Notes: generated by a model from the sequence alone, not told the origin. DNA of 57,001 nucleotides from Candidatus Gastranaerophilales bacterium (GCA_944324425.1 CALUWE010000011.1:1-57001); one strand, 5' to 3'; positions 26,649-36,423 are shown, counted from the first letter of the stretch. A program made the numbers and translations.

Positions 26649-27938
26649 TTAAGCTTTAGCCGCTTTCATAAGCCAGTCCATATTTTCTTTTTTAGCTAAA
26701 ATCGTTTTTTGCATATCGGATAATTTTTCAGCCAATGTCATATCACCGGACAATGAGTGATGATTAACATATTCAATTCCGATAACATACCTTAAAAGTC
26801 TTTGTCTGCCTTCAGGTGTTGATGTTATTTTACAAATACCGTCAGGTGTAAATTTCTTTTCCAAGCCGGCAAGCCTTTTTAATTTTCCTTTATCGGAATT
26901 TCCCATTGCATCTTTTGTGATAGTCATTTCTATAAAATGGTTCGGCAAAGAATGAACGGTTATTGGGTTCATTCCCTTATATATCTCATAAGCTTTTTCA
27001 TCCAAATGATATTGAACCGCATTTTGTGCGTTTTTGCCGTAGCTGCCCAAAAGCATTTCAGAAACAATTGCTTCTATATCATAATCCGAAACGCTGAGCT
27101 GTGATTCTGCTTGCGCCTCACCGGATGCCGATATAAGCTTGCTTGTATCAAATTCAAAAGGGGGCAGGTCTTCTTCAACATGGGCAATCGAATCATCTAA
27201 CATATCCGAAACTTTTGCCAACTGCTCTTGGAACCCCTTTTGCTGTCTCGTTGCAGCTTCAGCTTCCTGTGCTTCATATTCATCCAAAAAGGCTTCTAAA
27301 TCTCCGCCCGGCACTTGCACTTTTTTATAGTCCGATGACTCATCAGCCAAATGCGAGGAATCAGAAACTTCTGCGCCTGCAGCTTGTTCAAGGGTTGCAA
27401 TTTGCTTAAGCAGCTTATCAATGCCGTCAATAAGGCTTGCATTGTCAGTATTTACAGGTGTTTTAGAAGAAATTTTTTCAGCCGCAGCCGGTTCACCTTG
27501 AACATCTTTTATATCTTCATTTGCCCCCTCTTCAGCCTTCAAAGTATCTAAAATGGAATGCTCGGGGAGCATATAAACTTTTTTTGGAGCCGGAAGAGCC
27601 TTTTGATAATGAAAAACAGCCTTTTTAGAAGTATCATCTTCTTTTTTGGGTCTTTCTTCCGTTATTTTTTCATCCTGAGGTGCGGGGTCATCTTCCTTAA
27701 CGGGAGTTTCATCCTTTATTTCTTCTTTTTCTTCGATAACAGGTTTTTCTTTTGTATCCTTAGCGGTAATTGCAACCGTAGCTATGCCTAAAGTTGCAAG
27801 CCCTGCCAAAAACAGAGCCATTCTTTTAGCATTTTCTTTAATTTTTTCCCTTTTGGGGTGTTCCTTTTTAACTTTCTTTTTTTTGCCTTCAAAAGCCGTA
27901 TTATCAATAGTTGAAAAACCTATTTTAGAAGCTTCCAT
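26649..27938 (-). CDS. Unknown acidic single-span membrane protein
   Basis: This protein has about 429 residues and no family that I recognise. A basic N terminus (lysine-rich, about 18-40) is followed by one hydrophobic helix (MALFLAGLATLGIATVAITA). Then comes a long Glu/Asp/Lys/Pro-rich region of low complexity, a coiled-coil-prone middle (EQAAG, DEYEAQEAEAATRQQKGFQEQLA) and a more ordered C terminus. The start at 27938 is preferred because GAAGGT lies 7 nt upstream; a TTG 15 nt earlier overlaps that site. Near its N terminus it has NTAFEG, similar to short motifs in two other unknown proteins here. Topology and charge suggest a protein anchored by one helix. Confidence 0.75.
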   Translation of the reverse strand: MEASKIGFSTIDNTAFEGKKKKVKKEHPKREKIKENAKRMALFLAGLATLGIATVAITAKDTKEKPVIEEKEEIKDETPVKEDDPAPQDEKITEERPKKEDDTSKKAVFHYQKALPAPKKVYMLPEHSILDTLKAEEGANEDIKDVQGEPAAAEKISSKTPVNTDNASLIDGIDKLLKQIATLEQAAGAEVSDSSHLADESSDYKKVQVPGGDLEAFLDEYEAQEAEAATRQQKGFQEQLAKVSDMLDDSIAHVEEDLPPFEFDTSKLISASGEAQAESQLSVSDYDIEAIVSEMLLGSYGKNAQNAVQYHLDEKAYEIYKGMNPITVHSLPNHFIEMTITKDAMGNSDKGKLKRLAGLEKKFTPDGICKITSTPEGRQRLLRYVIGIEYVNHHSLSGDMTLAEKLSDMQKTILAKKENMDWLMKAAKA

Positions 27939-27988
27939 AAAAAATACCTTCAAAATTTAGCCATATAATTAATAAACAATTTTTGGGC

Positions 27989-28019
27989 AAAAAAATTGCC
28001 CCTTGAGTTTTCAAGAGGC
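27989..28019 (-). terminator. Intrinsic terminator after thrC
   Basis: On the minus strand GCCTCTTGA pairs with TCAAGGGGC (one G-U) around loop AAAC, followed by AATTTTTTT. It ends the hom-thrC transcript. Confidence 0.8.
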
Positions 28020-28041
28020 AAAATTTATTTATTTATTAAAA

Positions 28042-29097
28042 TTATAAATGCATTAATTTTACAATGTCTTTAATATCGGAAGATGTTTTTTGAACTTGTG
28101 ATTTTGCGTTTTTAATTGCGCAATCAGGGTCTTTTAGGCCGTTACCCGTTAAAATGCAAACAATTTTTGAATTAGGCTTAATTTCATTTTTCAATTTAAT
28201 TAACCCTGCAACACTTGCAGCACTAGCAGGTTCAACAAAAACGCCTTCTAAAGATGCCAACAAGCTGTGAGCTTCCAAGATTTTTTCATCATTTACCATA
28301 TCAATAGTGCCTTTTGATTCATCTCTTGCAGCCTCAGCTTTTTTCCAGCTTGCGGGGTTTCCTATTCTGATTGCGGTTGCAATTGTTTCAGGGTGCATAA
28401 TTCTTTCGCCTTTAACAATAGCAGCGGCGCCTTCTGCTTGAATACCCATCATTTTTGGAAGTTTTGAACATTTTTTAAGGTTGTAAAATTCAGTGTAGCC
28501 CTTCCAATAAGCTGTAATATTTCCTGCATTTCCAACTGGAATAAAATGATAGTCGGGAGCATCTTCAAGAGCTTCGATTATTTCAAATGCGCCTGTTTTT
28601 TGCCCTTCTATTCTATATGGGTTCAATGAATTTACAAGAGTGATAGGATAATGGCTTGAAATATCTTTAACAGCTTCCAAGGCTTCATCAAAATTGCCGT
28701 TAATTGCAATAACTTCGGCGCCATACATCATAGCTTGCGATAATTTGCCAAGTGCAATATAGCCATCGGGGATTAAAACGTAACATTTTAAGCCTGCTCT
28801 TGCACCATAAGCAGCAGCTGCAGCTGATGTGTTACCTGTGGAAGCGCAAATAATTGCTTTTGAACCTTCTTCTTTTGCTTTTGAAACAGCCATTGTCATG
28901 CCGCGATCTTTAAAGCTGCCTGTGGGGTTTGAACCTTCGTATTTAAGGTAAATTTCACACCCGTCTAAACCTAAAAATTTAACTAAATTATCCGCTTTAA
29001 TTAAGGGGGTGTTGCCTTCTGATAATGTAACAACAGGGGTTTTATCAGAAACAGGTAAATATTCCCTATATTTATTAATTAATCCGTCGTATCTCAT
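28042..29097 (-). CDS. thrC: Threonine synthase
   Basis: This PLP enzyme converts O-phosphohomoserine to threonine. [10 protein letters not shown] carries the PLP lysine (Lys63), followed by [17 protein letters not shown], the phosphate-binding motif [13 protein letters not shown] and [10 protein letters not shown]. The 351-aa length matches the short (Bacillus-type) class. AGGAAG precedes the ATG. It lies 11 bp after hom in the same direction, forming a hom-thrC operon. Confidence 0.96.
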   Translation of the reverse strand: MRYDGLINKYREYLPVSDKTPVVTLSEGNTPLIKADNLVKFLGLDGCEIYLKYEGSNPTGSFKDRGMTMAVSKAKEEGSKAIICASTGNTSAAAAAYGARAGLKCYVLIPDGYIALGKLSQAMMYGAEVIAINGNFDEALEAVKDISSHYPITLVNSLNPYRIEGQKTGAFEIIEALEDAPDYHFIPVGNAGNITAYWKGYTEFYNLKKCSKLPKMMGIQAEGAAAIVKGERIMHPETIATAIRIGNPASWKKAEAARDESKGTIDMVNDEKILEAHSLLASLEGVFVEPASAASVAGLIKLKNEIKPNSKIVCILTGNGLKDPDCAIKNAKSQVQKTSSDIKDIVKLMHL

Positions 29098-29108
29098 CTT
29101 TTTACTTC

Positions 29109-30368
29109 CTAAATTACTCTGATTAAATTTGTAACTTTTATATTTTGTTCGTTCAATTTTTTGACTGCATTTTGAATATCCGCTTCATATGAAGCTTCCG
29201 TGATTACAACAATTAATGCGGTGTTATCTTCTTTAATGCCTTTTTGCAAAATGCTCTGCAAGTTGATATTATTTTCAGCACATACAGAACCTATGATACC
29301 TATTGTGCCCCTTGCGTTTTGGGCGTTAATTGCAATAAAGTATGAATTTTTCGTATTTAAAATGTCTGCTTGTTTTGCTTCAACATCTGTTTTCACCCTT
29401 GATGAAGGCAAAATTGTATCCGTATAAGAAATTTCAGCAGCTATTGCTAAAATATCACCTACAACAGAGCTTGCAGTAGGGCCTTCACCTGCACCGGGGC
29501 CTGTAAACATAACAGAGCCGACAGGACAACCTTCAAGTTGAACCGTATTTATTGCATTGCTTATTTTTGCAAGCATTGAATTTTCTTCAACCAAAACAGG
29601 GTGAACCCTTATATCAAGTTCATCGTTTTCAAGCTTTTGAGCAAGGCCGATTAATTTTATTTTATACCCCAATTCTTTTGCACATTTAATATCATCTTGG
29701 GTAATTTTTGTAATACCTTCTCTATATATTTTTTTATAATCAATTTTTTTGTGGAACACAATGTTTGATAAAATTGCAATTTTAAACATTGTGTCAAAGC
29801 CTTCAACGTCATTTGTAGGGTCAGCTTCTGCGTAGCCCAATTTTTGAGCGTCTTTAAGGCATTCAAGATAGCTTACGCCATCTTTTTCCATTTTAGTTAA
29901 AATGTAATTTGTTGTGCCGTTTAAAATGCCCATAACTTTATTGAATTCATTGCCTTTTAAGGTGGTTTTAATAGGCCCTATAATCGGTATACCGCCTGCA
30001 ACTGCCGCTTCATATAAAACGGTAACATTGTTTTCGTTTGCAAGAGAAAAAATTTCATCGCCGAATTTTGCCAATAATTCTTTATTAGCTGTTACTATAT
30101 GCTTTTTATTTTTAATTGCAGTTTTTAAAACTTCTAAGCAAGGGTCAACACCGCCTGCAACTTCAACAACAACATCAATTTCAGGGTCATTTGCAATTTC
30201 AAAAGGGTCATCTGTTATATATTGAACATCAACTTCCCTTTTTTTATTTTTGTTTCTGACGGCCGCTTTTACTATTTTTATGTTATCAAACTTGGATAAC
30301 GCTTTAACTACGCCCGTACCGACCACGCCGAGCCCAATTATTCCGATTTTTAAAACATTATTTTCCAT
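29109..30368 (-). CDS. hom: Homoserine dehydrogenase
   Basis: The enzyme reduces aspartate semialdehyde to homoserine. The NAD(P) fold is [14 protein letters not shown] (about residues 7-20). [23 protein letters not shown] and [15 protein letters not shown] are conserved catalytic segments, and a C-terminal ACT domain (about 345-419) suggests threonine feedback. The 419-aa length is normal, without a fused aspartokinase. A perfect TATAAT on the minus strand (30376-30381) lies 7 nt before the ATG and no ribosome site is present, so the message is probably leaderless. Confidence 0.96.
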   Translation of the reverse strand: MENNVLKIGIIGLGVVGTGVVKALSKFDNIKIVKAAVRNKNKKREVDVQYITDDPFEIANDPEIDVVVEVAGGVDPCLEVLKTAIKNKKHIVTANKELLAKFGDEIFSLANENNVTVLYEAAVAGGIPIIGPIKTTLKGNEFNKVMGILNGTTNYILTKMEKDGVSYLECLKDAQKLGYAEADPTNDVEGFDTMFKIAILSNIVFHKKIDYKKIYREGITKITQDDIKCAKELGYKIKLIGLAQKLENDELDIRVHPVLVEENSMLAKISNAINTVQLEGCPVGSVMFTGPGAGEGPTASSVVGDILAIAAEISYTDTILPSSRVKTDVEAKQADILNTKNSYFIAINAQNARGTIGIIGSVCAENNINLQSILQKGIKEDNTALIVVITEASYEADIQNAVKKLNEQNIKVTNLIRVI

Positions 30369-30375
30369 AAATCGA

Positions 30376-30381
30376 ATTATA
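30376..30381 (-). promoter_or_regulatory. -10 element of hom, leaderless configuration
   Basis: TATAAT on the minus strand ends 7 nt upstream of the hom ATG, so transcription would start at or next to the start codon. Confidence 0.5.
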
Positions 30382-30455
30382 CAATAAAAAAATGCAAAAT
30401 TATAATTTTGATGTATTATTTTCTTATAAATATTTTATTTAGAGGAATTAAAAAA

Positions 30456-31913
30456 ATGACAGATGAAATAAGAGTCAGAATTGCACCTTCTCCAAGCGGC
30501 AATTTGCACATCGGAACAGCAAGAACAGCTTTATTTAATTATTTATTTGCAAAAAAAGAAGGCGGCAAGTTTGTTTTAAGAATTGAAGATACAGACGCTG
30601 AAAGAACAAAACAGGAATACATTGATAACATTTTTGATTCACTAAAAGCATTGGGCTTAAATTGGGATGAAGGCCCTGATGTTGGCGGCCCTTACGGCCC
30701 ATATACACAATCAGAAAGGTTTGATATTTATCCAAAATATGCTCAAATTCTTTTAGATAAAGGGTATGCCTATGAATGCTGGTGCACAAACGAAGAACTT
30801 GAACAAGAAAAAGAAGAAGCGGTTAAAAACCACAAAGCTTATGTTTATTCAAGAAAATGCCTTAATATAACACCTGAACAAAGGGAACAATATATAAAAG
30901 AAGGCAGAAAACCATCAATCAGGTTCAAAGTTGAACATAAAGAATTGATTTTTAACGATATGGTTAAAGGTGAATTAAAGTTTGATACAAGCTTAATCGG
31001 CGACTTTGTAATTATGAAATCAAACGGCACACCGACTTATAATTTTGCTGTTGTAATTGATGATATGTTAATGAAAATAAGCCACATTATAAGAGGCGAA
31101 GACCACATTTCAAACACACCTAAACAAATTTTAATTTATGAAGCCTTGGGTGCAAAAGTTCCTGAATTTGGTCATTTAGGAATGATTTTAGCGCCTGACA
31201 GAAGTAAATTATCAAAAAGACATGGTGCAACCGCAGTTTCTGACTTTGTTAAAGAAGGTTATTTAACAGACGCCCTTATAAATTTTGTTGCGCTTTTGGG
31301 CTGGGCGCCAAGCGATTCCGTTGAAATTAAAACAGTTGATGAAATTGCAAAAGATTTTAGAATTAAAGAAATTTCAAGCTCAAATTCAATTTTTGAATAT
31401 GACAAATTAAACTGGATGAACGGTCAATATATTAAAAAAATGGATATTTCAAAATTAACTGATATGATTATTCCGTTTTTATCAGATTATGACTTATCTG
31501 AATTAACCAGAGAAAAACTTGAAAAAATGGTTGAAATTACAAGAGAACCTTTAACAACATTAAAAGATATTCAAAATGATGTTCCCTATTTCTTTGGAGA
31601 AATTGTTCCGTTGGATGAAGTTAAAGAACTTTTAACAACAGAATTATCAAAAAATGTTTTGAACAAATTCATAGAACTTGCTCAAAAATGGGATTTTAAT
31701 AACGAACAAGAACTCCACGATGACCTTCAAAAGTTAAGGGATGATTTTAAAGCAAACTTTGGCTATAAACCGAAAGAAACTATGTGGGCAATAAGAGCCG
31801 CTGTTACAGGAAGAACAAGAGGCGCTGATATGGTTGGCATTTTAACCATTTTGGGTAAAGACAAAGTTTTAGAAAGAACCAAAAAAGCCATGGCGCTTCA
31901 AGTGAGGGTATAA
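30456..31913 (+). CDS. gltX: Glutamyl-tRNA synthetase
   Basis: This class I synthetase charges tRNA-Glu (and possibly tRNA-Gln). The HIGH motif region is APSPSGNLHIGTARTAL and the KMSKS equivalent is DRSKLSKRHG. The length from the chosen start is 485 aa, normal for the family. The ATG at 30456 is preferred because AGAGGAA lies 8 nt upstream and family proteins start right before RVRIAPSPSG; a frame-internal ATG at 30408 would add 16 residues with no ribosome site. The VOC gene follows with no gap. Confidence 0.97.
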   Translation: MTDEIRVRIAPSPSGNLHIGTARTALFNYLFAKKEGGKFVLRIEDTDAERTKQEYIDNIFDSLKALGLNWDEGPDVGGPYGPYTQSERFDIYPKYAQILLDKGYAYECWCTNEELEQEKEEAVKNHKAYVYSRKCLNITPEQREQYIKEGRKPSIRFKVEHKELIFNDMVKGELKFDTSLIGDFVIMKSNGTPTYNFAVVIDDMLMKISHIIRGEDHISNTPKQILIYEALGAKVPEFGHLGMILAPDRSKLSKRHGATAVSDFVKEGYLTDALINFVALLGWAPSDSVEIKTVDEIAKDFRIKEISSSNSIFEYDKLNWMNGQYIKKMDISKLTDMIIPFLSDYDLSELTREKLEKMVEITREPLTTLKDIQNDVPYFFGEIVPLDEVKELLTTELSKNVLNKFIELAQKWDFNNEQELHDDLQKLRDDFKANFGYKPKETMWAIRAAVTGRTRGADMVGILTILGKDKVLERTKKAMALQVRV

Positions 31914-32306
31914 ATGAAATTTTTACATTCAATGATAAGGTCATTTGATGTTAATAAATCAATGAAATTTTATACAGAGCTTTTGGGGCTTAAATTAAGC
32001 TATAAAGCGGATTTAGAAGATTGCACGCTTTATTATCTTAAAGATGAAATCACAGGCGTTGAAATTGAATTAACCGCAAACTTTGAAAAGCCTGAAAATA
32101 AATATGTAAACGGAGAAGCCTTTGGGCATTTTGCTTTTGAAATTGATGATTTTGAAGAATTTACAAAAAAAGTAAATGAGCTTGGGTATAAATATTTATA
32201 TGAACCGTTTGAAATTATCCTAAAGGGTGAATCTGATATTAAGAAACTGAAAATAGCCTTTATCGAAGACCCTGACGGAAACGAAATTGAAATAATTCAA
32301 AAATGA
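31914..32306 (+). CDS. VOC/glyoxalase I-like protein
   Basis: This 130-aa protein has the glyoxalase/VOC fold pattern. Likely metal ligands are His5 (FLHSMIRS), Glu of VEIELT, His of FGHFAFEIDD and Glu of GNEIEII, the four-ligand set of lactoylglutathione lyase. The start MKFLHSMIRSFDVNKSMKFYTELLGL is family-typical. It may detoxify methylglyoxal, but VOC proteins are diverse. The ATG directly follows the gltX stop. Confidence 0.85.
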   Translation: MKFLHSMIRSFDVNKSMKFYTELLGLKLSYKADLEDCTLYYLKDEITGVEIELTANFEKPENKYVNGEAFGHFAFEIDDFEEFTKKVNELGYKYLYEPFEIILKGESDIKKLKIAFIEDPDGNEIEIIQK

Positions 32307-32311
32307 AATTG

Positions 32312-32337
32312 AAGCGCCTTTATGAAAGGCGCTTTTT
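32312..32337 (+). terminator. Intrinsic terminator after gltX-VOC
   Basis: AAGCGCCTTT (32312-32321) pairs with AAAGGCGCTT (32325-32334) around a 3-nt loop, followed by a T run. Confidence 0.88.
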
Positions 32338-32424
32338 ACATTCTTAACAATTTCTCTTAATTTATGGCAATTATATAAAGAATATATACTTTATTAAAAT
32401 ATAACGAGAGTAAATTGAGAGAGT

Positions 32425-34569
32425 ATGGAAAATTTTAGTACTAATTTTGACGCATATAATAAACTTGCGTTATCCAAAACAAACGATACATATAATACAA
32501 ATTTAACAACTTTAAATAATAATGAAGCTTCAATTTTTACATCGGAAAATGCAACAAATTCAATTGCAGGTGATGTTGAATCATTAAATGAAGCTTTTAA
32601 TGAAGTTCAAGATGAACAAGGTTTAATAGGTAAACTTTGGAACGGCTTTAAAAATTTAACAGGTCTTGGACTTTCATCCGATGATGTTCAAGAAAAAATA
32701 GAACAATATGAACAAGGTGAAATAACATACGAAGAAGCGCTTGAAACAATTGAAAGCTTTTCTGATAAACAAGAAGGCGCAGTTAATATAATTGCAAACA
32801 CTGCAACAGGCATCGCAACAGCAGGTATAGCAGTTGCAACGGGCGGTGCAGGTGCGCTTTTAATGGGCGCGGCAATTGGCGGCGCTACAAAAGCAGGTAT
32901 TAAAACTCTTGATAGAGCAACAAATAATGTTGAAGGCGACGCCTTAGACGCTAAAGAAATAATAAAAGACACTGTAACAGGTGCTGTTGATGGTATGGTT
33001 TCAGCTGCAACCGCAGGCATGATTAAAGGGCCGATTGCAGGACAAACCGTAAAACAGGCAGTTAAACAAGGTGCAATTCAAGGCGCCAAAGCAGGGGCTA
33101 TTTCAGGCGGCGTAACAGGTGCAACCGATTATACCGTAAATACAATAGCCGACGGCGAAGAATTTACAATAGATGGCCTTGTTAAATCAACCGCACAAAA
33201 CGCGTTAACAGGTGCAGCATTTGGCGGCATCTTGGGCGGTGTTACGGGCGGAATTAGCCAAAATAATTTAAATAAAAAAGTAAAAATTACTCACGCAAAA
33301 AACCCTGGCGCAGCCGTTGATAACCAAACTCAAGCGGAAGATTACCTTGATAACTTCAATAAAAATCATGAAAAAATCGCAATAAAAGACCCCGATACGG
33401 TGGCTGCAAAAACAGAAAAATTATCCGACCTTTCTAAAAAATCAGAAACCTTAGCAGCACAATATGATACACAATTAGATGAAGCAACCGAACAGATTAA
33501 TAAAGCATTTTCAGATAAAACAGACATTGAAGTTATAACCGCAAGGTCAAAAAGCCAAAAATCAACTTTTTCAAAATTAGCCAAAAAACATTTGGAAAAA
33601 GGTAAAGAGCTTACAACAATAGAAGATTGTTATAAAGAAATAGGCGATGCCTTAGGTATCAGAATTCAAATGAAGAGCGTAAGCCAAGCAGATGCAACAG
33701 GCATTGTTGAAGATGCACTTAAACAAAAAGGTATAAATGCTTCATTTGATGATTTTGTAAGATTTATGCAAGGCGACAGCGGTTTAGGCGATGAAACCGC
33801 TAAAGCATTATCAGGTGTCAGCGATGAAATCTTGGACGCACTTAAAACAAGACAAATGCAAAGTGCGGTTGACCAATTAACACAAGGTATCAGAAGCGGC
33901 GACATCAAAATTACCGAATTGAATAACTACGGAGACAGCTTAACATCGTATTTTACAAAAAAACAAATTCAAGAAATTGTAGATGCTTATGATTATGCAG
34001 TATCCAAAGGCATCGTTTCGGGAGATAAACCCTTTGAGATTGTTACACAAACTCAGGCGCTGGATACAAAAGACTGTGAAATTTTGGAAAATGACGTTAT
34101 TAAATGGCCTTCAAAAGCTTCTGAAGGCTCTACAATCCAAATAAAACAAAAATCAAAAGGGGCAGTTAAAGAATCAGGCTATACATCAGGCCAAATGAAC
34201 ACAAAGCACAAATTGTCAAATAGCACGATTGCAAACGGTGAACTTCAAATCAGAGGCACTGAAGTGAATGCTTTTGCTGATGTTGAACATATTCCATACG
34301 ATATCAGAACGGGTAAAATTGCAGCAAGTGATTCAAAATATTCCGAAATATATTCACTTATTAAAAAAATGGATGATACAAACTATACAAGCTATAACCA
34401 ATATCTTTCAGATACATACAAAACATTAAGAATGAAAGAATTAGGACTGTTGGACGAAGCGGCAACACTGCCTAAAATTTCCGACTACATTAAAAGCGGC
34501 ATTTCACCGGAAGATTTAGGCAAGCTTGACATGCAAGGTTTAATTGCAATAAGCAAAGCGCACAAATAA
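32425..34569 (+). CDS. Large protein with C-terminal RelA/SpoT-like synthetase domain
   Basis: This 714-aa protein has three parts. Residues 1-115 are Asn/Thr- and Glu-rich. Residues 120-280 are Gly/Ala-rich with hydrophobic GxxxG-type stretches (ATGIATAGIAVATGGAGALL, GAAFGGILGGVTGG). Residues about 340-650 resemble the alarmone synthetase domain: ITARSKSQKS (Arg374, Lys376), GDALGIRI (Asp408), SGYTSG (Tyr586) and ELQIRGTEVNAFADVEHIPYD (Glu606). These match, in order, the substrate-binding and catalytic residues of Rel, including the window's own housekeeping rel, with a long insert between Asp408 and Tyr586. No HD hydrolase, TGS or ACT domain is present. The layout suggests a secreted or membrane-inserting effector/toxin; that role is inference. 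A weak GAGAG site precedes the ATG. Confidence 0.7.
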   Translation: MENFSTNFDAYNKLALSKTNDTYNTNLTTLNNNEASIFTSENATNSIAGDVESLNEAFNEVQDEQGLIGKLWNGFKNLTGLGLSSDDVQEKIEQYEQGEITYEEALETIESFSDKQEGAVNIIANTATGIATAGIAVATGGAGALLMGAAIGGATKAGIKTLDRATNNVEGDALDAKEIIKDTVTGAVDGMVSAATAGMIKGPIAGQTVKQAVKQGAIQGAKAGAISGGVTGATDYTVNTIADGEEFTIDGLVKSTAQNALTGAAFGGILGGVTGGISQNNLNKKVKITHAKNPGAAVDNQTQAEDYLDNFNKNHEKIAIKDPDTVAAKTEKLSDLSKKSETLAAQYDTQLDEATEQINKAFSDKTDIEVITARSKSQKSTFSKLAKKHLEKGKELTTIEDCYKEIGDALGIRIQMKSVSQADATGIVEDALKQKGINASFDDFVRFMQGDSGLGDETAKALSGVSDEILDALKTRQMQSAVDQLTQGIRSGDIKITELNNYGDSLTSYFTKKQIQEIVDAYDYAVSKGIVSGDKPFEIVTQTQALDTKDCEILENDVIKWPSKASEGSTIQIKQKSKGAVKESGYTSGQMNTKHKLSNSTIANGELQIRGTEVNAFADVEHIPYDIRTGKIAASDSKYSEIYSLIKKMDDTNYTSYNQYLSDTYKTLRMKELGLLDEAATLPKISDYIKSGISPEDLGKLDMQGLIAISKAHK

Positions 34570-34620
34570 GCGCAATATTTTTTATTCTTTAGTTTTAAAT
34601 ATGGTACAATGGAGAAAACA

Positions 34621-35064
34621 ATGAATATTTCACAAATTTATAAATTTCATAATACACCGTTTAGGGGCATACAAAAAGAAACAGGAACCGCAAACGTGCA
34701 AGAAAATAAAGATAAAATGGATTATTTCACAAATAAAACTCGTGAAGTTTTAGCCGAAAGAGCCGAAATGGAAGTACCTGAAAACGGCAAATTTTCAAGC
34801 ATTTCAGTTTCTTTTAAGATTCCTGATACCCAAAATAAAGCAAAAGTCATAATCGGTCATGATGAAATTGAACCCAAAAATTTAAGAAGACTGTCTGTCG
34901 GCGTTCACCGCGAAAGCAGCGACAGGTTGACTTCAAGTTATATTTTAAAAGGCACTAAACAGGAAATTCTCGATTATCTGAAAGACCCAAAAAGCCAAGA
35001 TGAATTAATTAAGGTTGTAGGCCAACTTTCAGAAAGCGTCGACAAGCACTACTCTGAACAATAA
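34621..35064 (+). CDS. Small unknown protein next to the Rel-like gene
   Basis: This 147-aa protein has no signal peptide, membrane helix or known motif. The start at 34621 is chosen because GGAG lies 6 nt upstream; the in-frame ATG at 34609 overlaps a TACAAT-like element. The N terminus holds NTPFRG (residues 11-16), and the C-terminal half is an alpha/beta domain ending with a helix (ILDYLKDPKSQDELIKVVGQL). It lies 51 bp after the Rel-like gene in the same direction. It could be an immunity or chaperone partner, but it lacks the HDxxED hydrolase motif seen in some alarmone antitoxins, so this is only a suggestion from position. Confidence 0.65.
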   Translation: MNISQIYKFHNTPFRGIQKETGTANVQENKDKMDYFTNKTREVLAERAEMEVPENGKFSSISVSFKIPDTQNKAKVIIGHDEIEPKNLRRLSVGVHRESSDRLTSSYILKGTKQEILDYLKDPKSQDELIKVVGQLSESVDKHYSEQ

Positions 35065-36411
35065 TTATAATTGAACATCTCTCATCATATCTTTTAATTG
35101 TTTAATTGTGCCTTCCATTGTAACTTTTTCACTTGCTTTTTGCTGTAAAAAGGCGTTTATTTGAGGCATCATTTTAATTGCAATATCAAGCTTTGGGTTA
35201 GAGCCCATTTGATACATACCAACGTCAATTAAGTCTTTATTTTCTCTGTATAATGCCATTAATTGGCGCATTTTACCTGCGGCTTCTTGGTGTTCTTTAT
35301 CTGTTATTGTGGTAAAAAGCCTTGAAACAGAACCTAGTACATCAATTGCGGGGTAGTGGTTCATCTCGGCCACTTTTCTTGATAAGAATATGTGCCCGTC
35401 TACAATACCCCTTACAATGTCAACAATAGGGTCTGTTATATCATCGCCTTCCATAAGAACGGTGTATAATGCCGTTATAGAACCTCGTTCGGAGTTTCCC
35501 GTTCTCTCTAAAGCTCTTTGAAGCCAAGAAAAAATTGATGGCGGATACCCTTTCATTGTGGGCGGTTCCCCGATTGATAAGCCCACTTCACGCCCTGCCA
35601 TAGCGCAACGGGTAACAGTATCTGTCATTAAGAAAACTTTTTTGCCCTTATCTCTGAAATATTCACAAACAGAAGTTGCGGCAAGCAAACATTTCATCCT
35701 GATTAATGGAGGAAGGTCGCCTGTTGCGCAAACAACAACGGATTTTTTCATGCCTTCTTCGCCCAAAGAATCTACCATAAACTCTTTAACTTCTCTGCCG
35801 CGTTCTCCGATTAGCGCCATAACGTTAACATCGGCTTCTGAGTTTCTTGCAATCATGCCTAATGTTGTACTTTTGCCAACCCCTGACCCTGCAAAAAGCC
35901 CCATCCTCTGGCCGCCGCCTAAGGTTAAAAGCCCGTCTATCGCTCTAATTCCTGTAAAAATTGTGTTTTTAATAATGGGTCTGTGGAATGCATCAGGAAC
36001 GGTTCCGTTTATATTAACATACTCCGCATTTGTCGTATCCAAAGGGCGGCTGTCCATGGGCTCTCCAAGAGGATTTATTAGCCTTCCCAATAAAAAATCA
36101 CCGACAGGAAGCATAATAGGCCCGCCCGTTGTTTCGACTAAAGACCCCTGTCCTATTCCTTCGCCGTCGTACAATAAAAGTAATTGCGCCATATCGCCTT
36201 TAAAGGCAACAACTTCAGCTGCTTTTTTTTCGCCCGTATAGGTTTGGATGTAGCATAAATCGCCGATTTTAAGCCCGGGAAGTTTAACTTCAACAGTTAA
36301 GCCCATTAATTTTGAAACAACTCCTTTATATTTGTACAAAGGAATGTTTTCCAAAGTTTCAAGCGCTTTTATTTTTGTATTGTGAATTTTATATTCTAAC
36401 TCTTCATCCAT
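35065..36411 (-). CDS. fliI: FliI-type export ATPase
   Basis: This is the hexameric ATPase of flagellar/type III export. The 448-aa length is normal. Walker A is FAGSGVGKST (FliI form rather than the GxxGGGKST of injectisome ATPases), with GERGREVKEF, SLGEEGMKKSVVV, VFLMTDTVTRCAMAGREVGLS, GEPPTMKGYPPS and LMEGDDITDPIVD. It is not an F1 beta subunit, because it carries the export-specific EGDD and RGYPPS-like segments. No other flagellar gene is in the window, so it is isolated here and convergent with the Rel-like pair. A minus-strand TATAAT lies 6 nt upstream of the ATG, with no Shine-Dalgarno. Confidence 0.93.
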   Translation of the reverse strand: MDEELEYKIHNTKIKALETLENIPLYKYKGVVSKLMGLTVEVKLPGLKIGDLCYIQTYTGEKKAAEVVAFKGDMAQLLLLYDGEGIGQGSLVETTGGPIMLPVGDFLLGRLINPLGEPMDSRPLDTTNAEYVNINGTVPDAFHRPIIKNTIFTGIRAIDGLLTLGGGQRMGLFAGSGVGKSTTLGMIARNSEADVNVMALIGERGREVKEFMVDSLGEEGMKKSVVVCATGDLPPLIRMKCLLAATSVCEYFRDKGKKVFLMTDTVTRCAMAGREVGLSIGEPPTMKGYPPSIFSWLQRALERTGNSERGSITALYTVLMEGDDITDPIVDIVRGIVDGHIFLSRKVAEMNHYPAIDVLGSVSRLFTTITDKEHQEAAGKMRQLMALYRENKDLIDVGMYQMGSNPKLDIAIKMMPQINAFLQQKASEKVTMEGTIKQLKDMMRDVQL

Positions 36412-36417
36412 AATTAA

Positions 36418-36423
36418 ATTATA
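36418..36423 (-). promoter_or_regulatory. -10 element of fliI, leaderless configuration
   Basis: A perfect TATAAT on the minus strand is separated from the fliI ATG by only 6 nt (TTAATT), so the transcript would begin at or one base from the start codon. Confidence 0.5.

Noticed and set aside
35558-36241. 227-codon plus-strand open frame inside fliI
   Set aside because: It is antisense to strongly conserved fliI codons and resembles no protein; a frame shadow.
35065-36411. F1/V-type ATP synthase subunit
   Set aside because: Walker A FAGSGVGKST, the EGDD segment and YPPS motif fit the flagellar export ATPase, and no atp genes are near.
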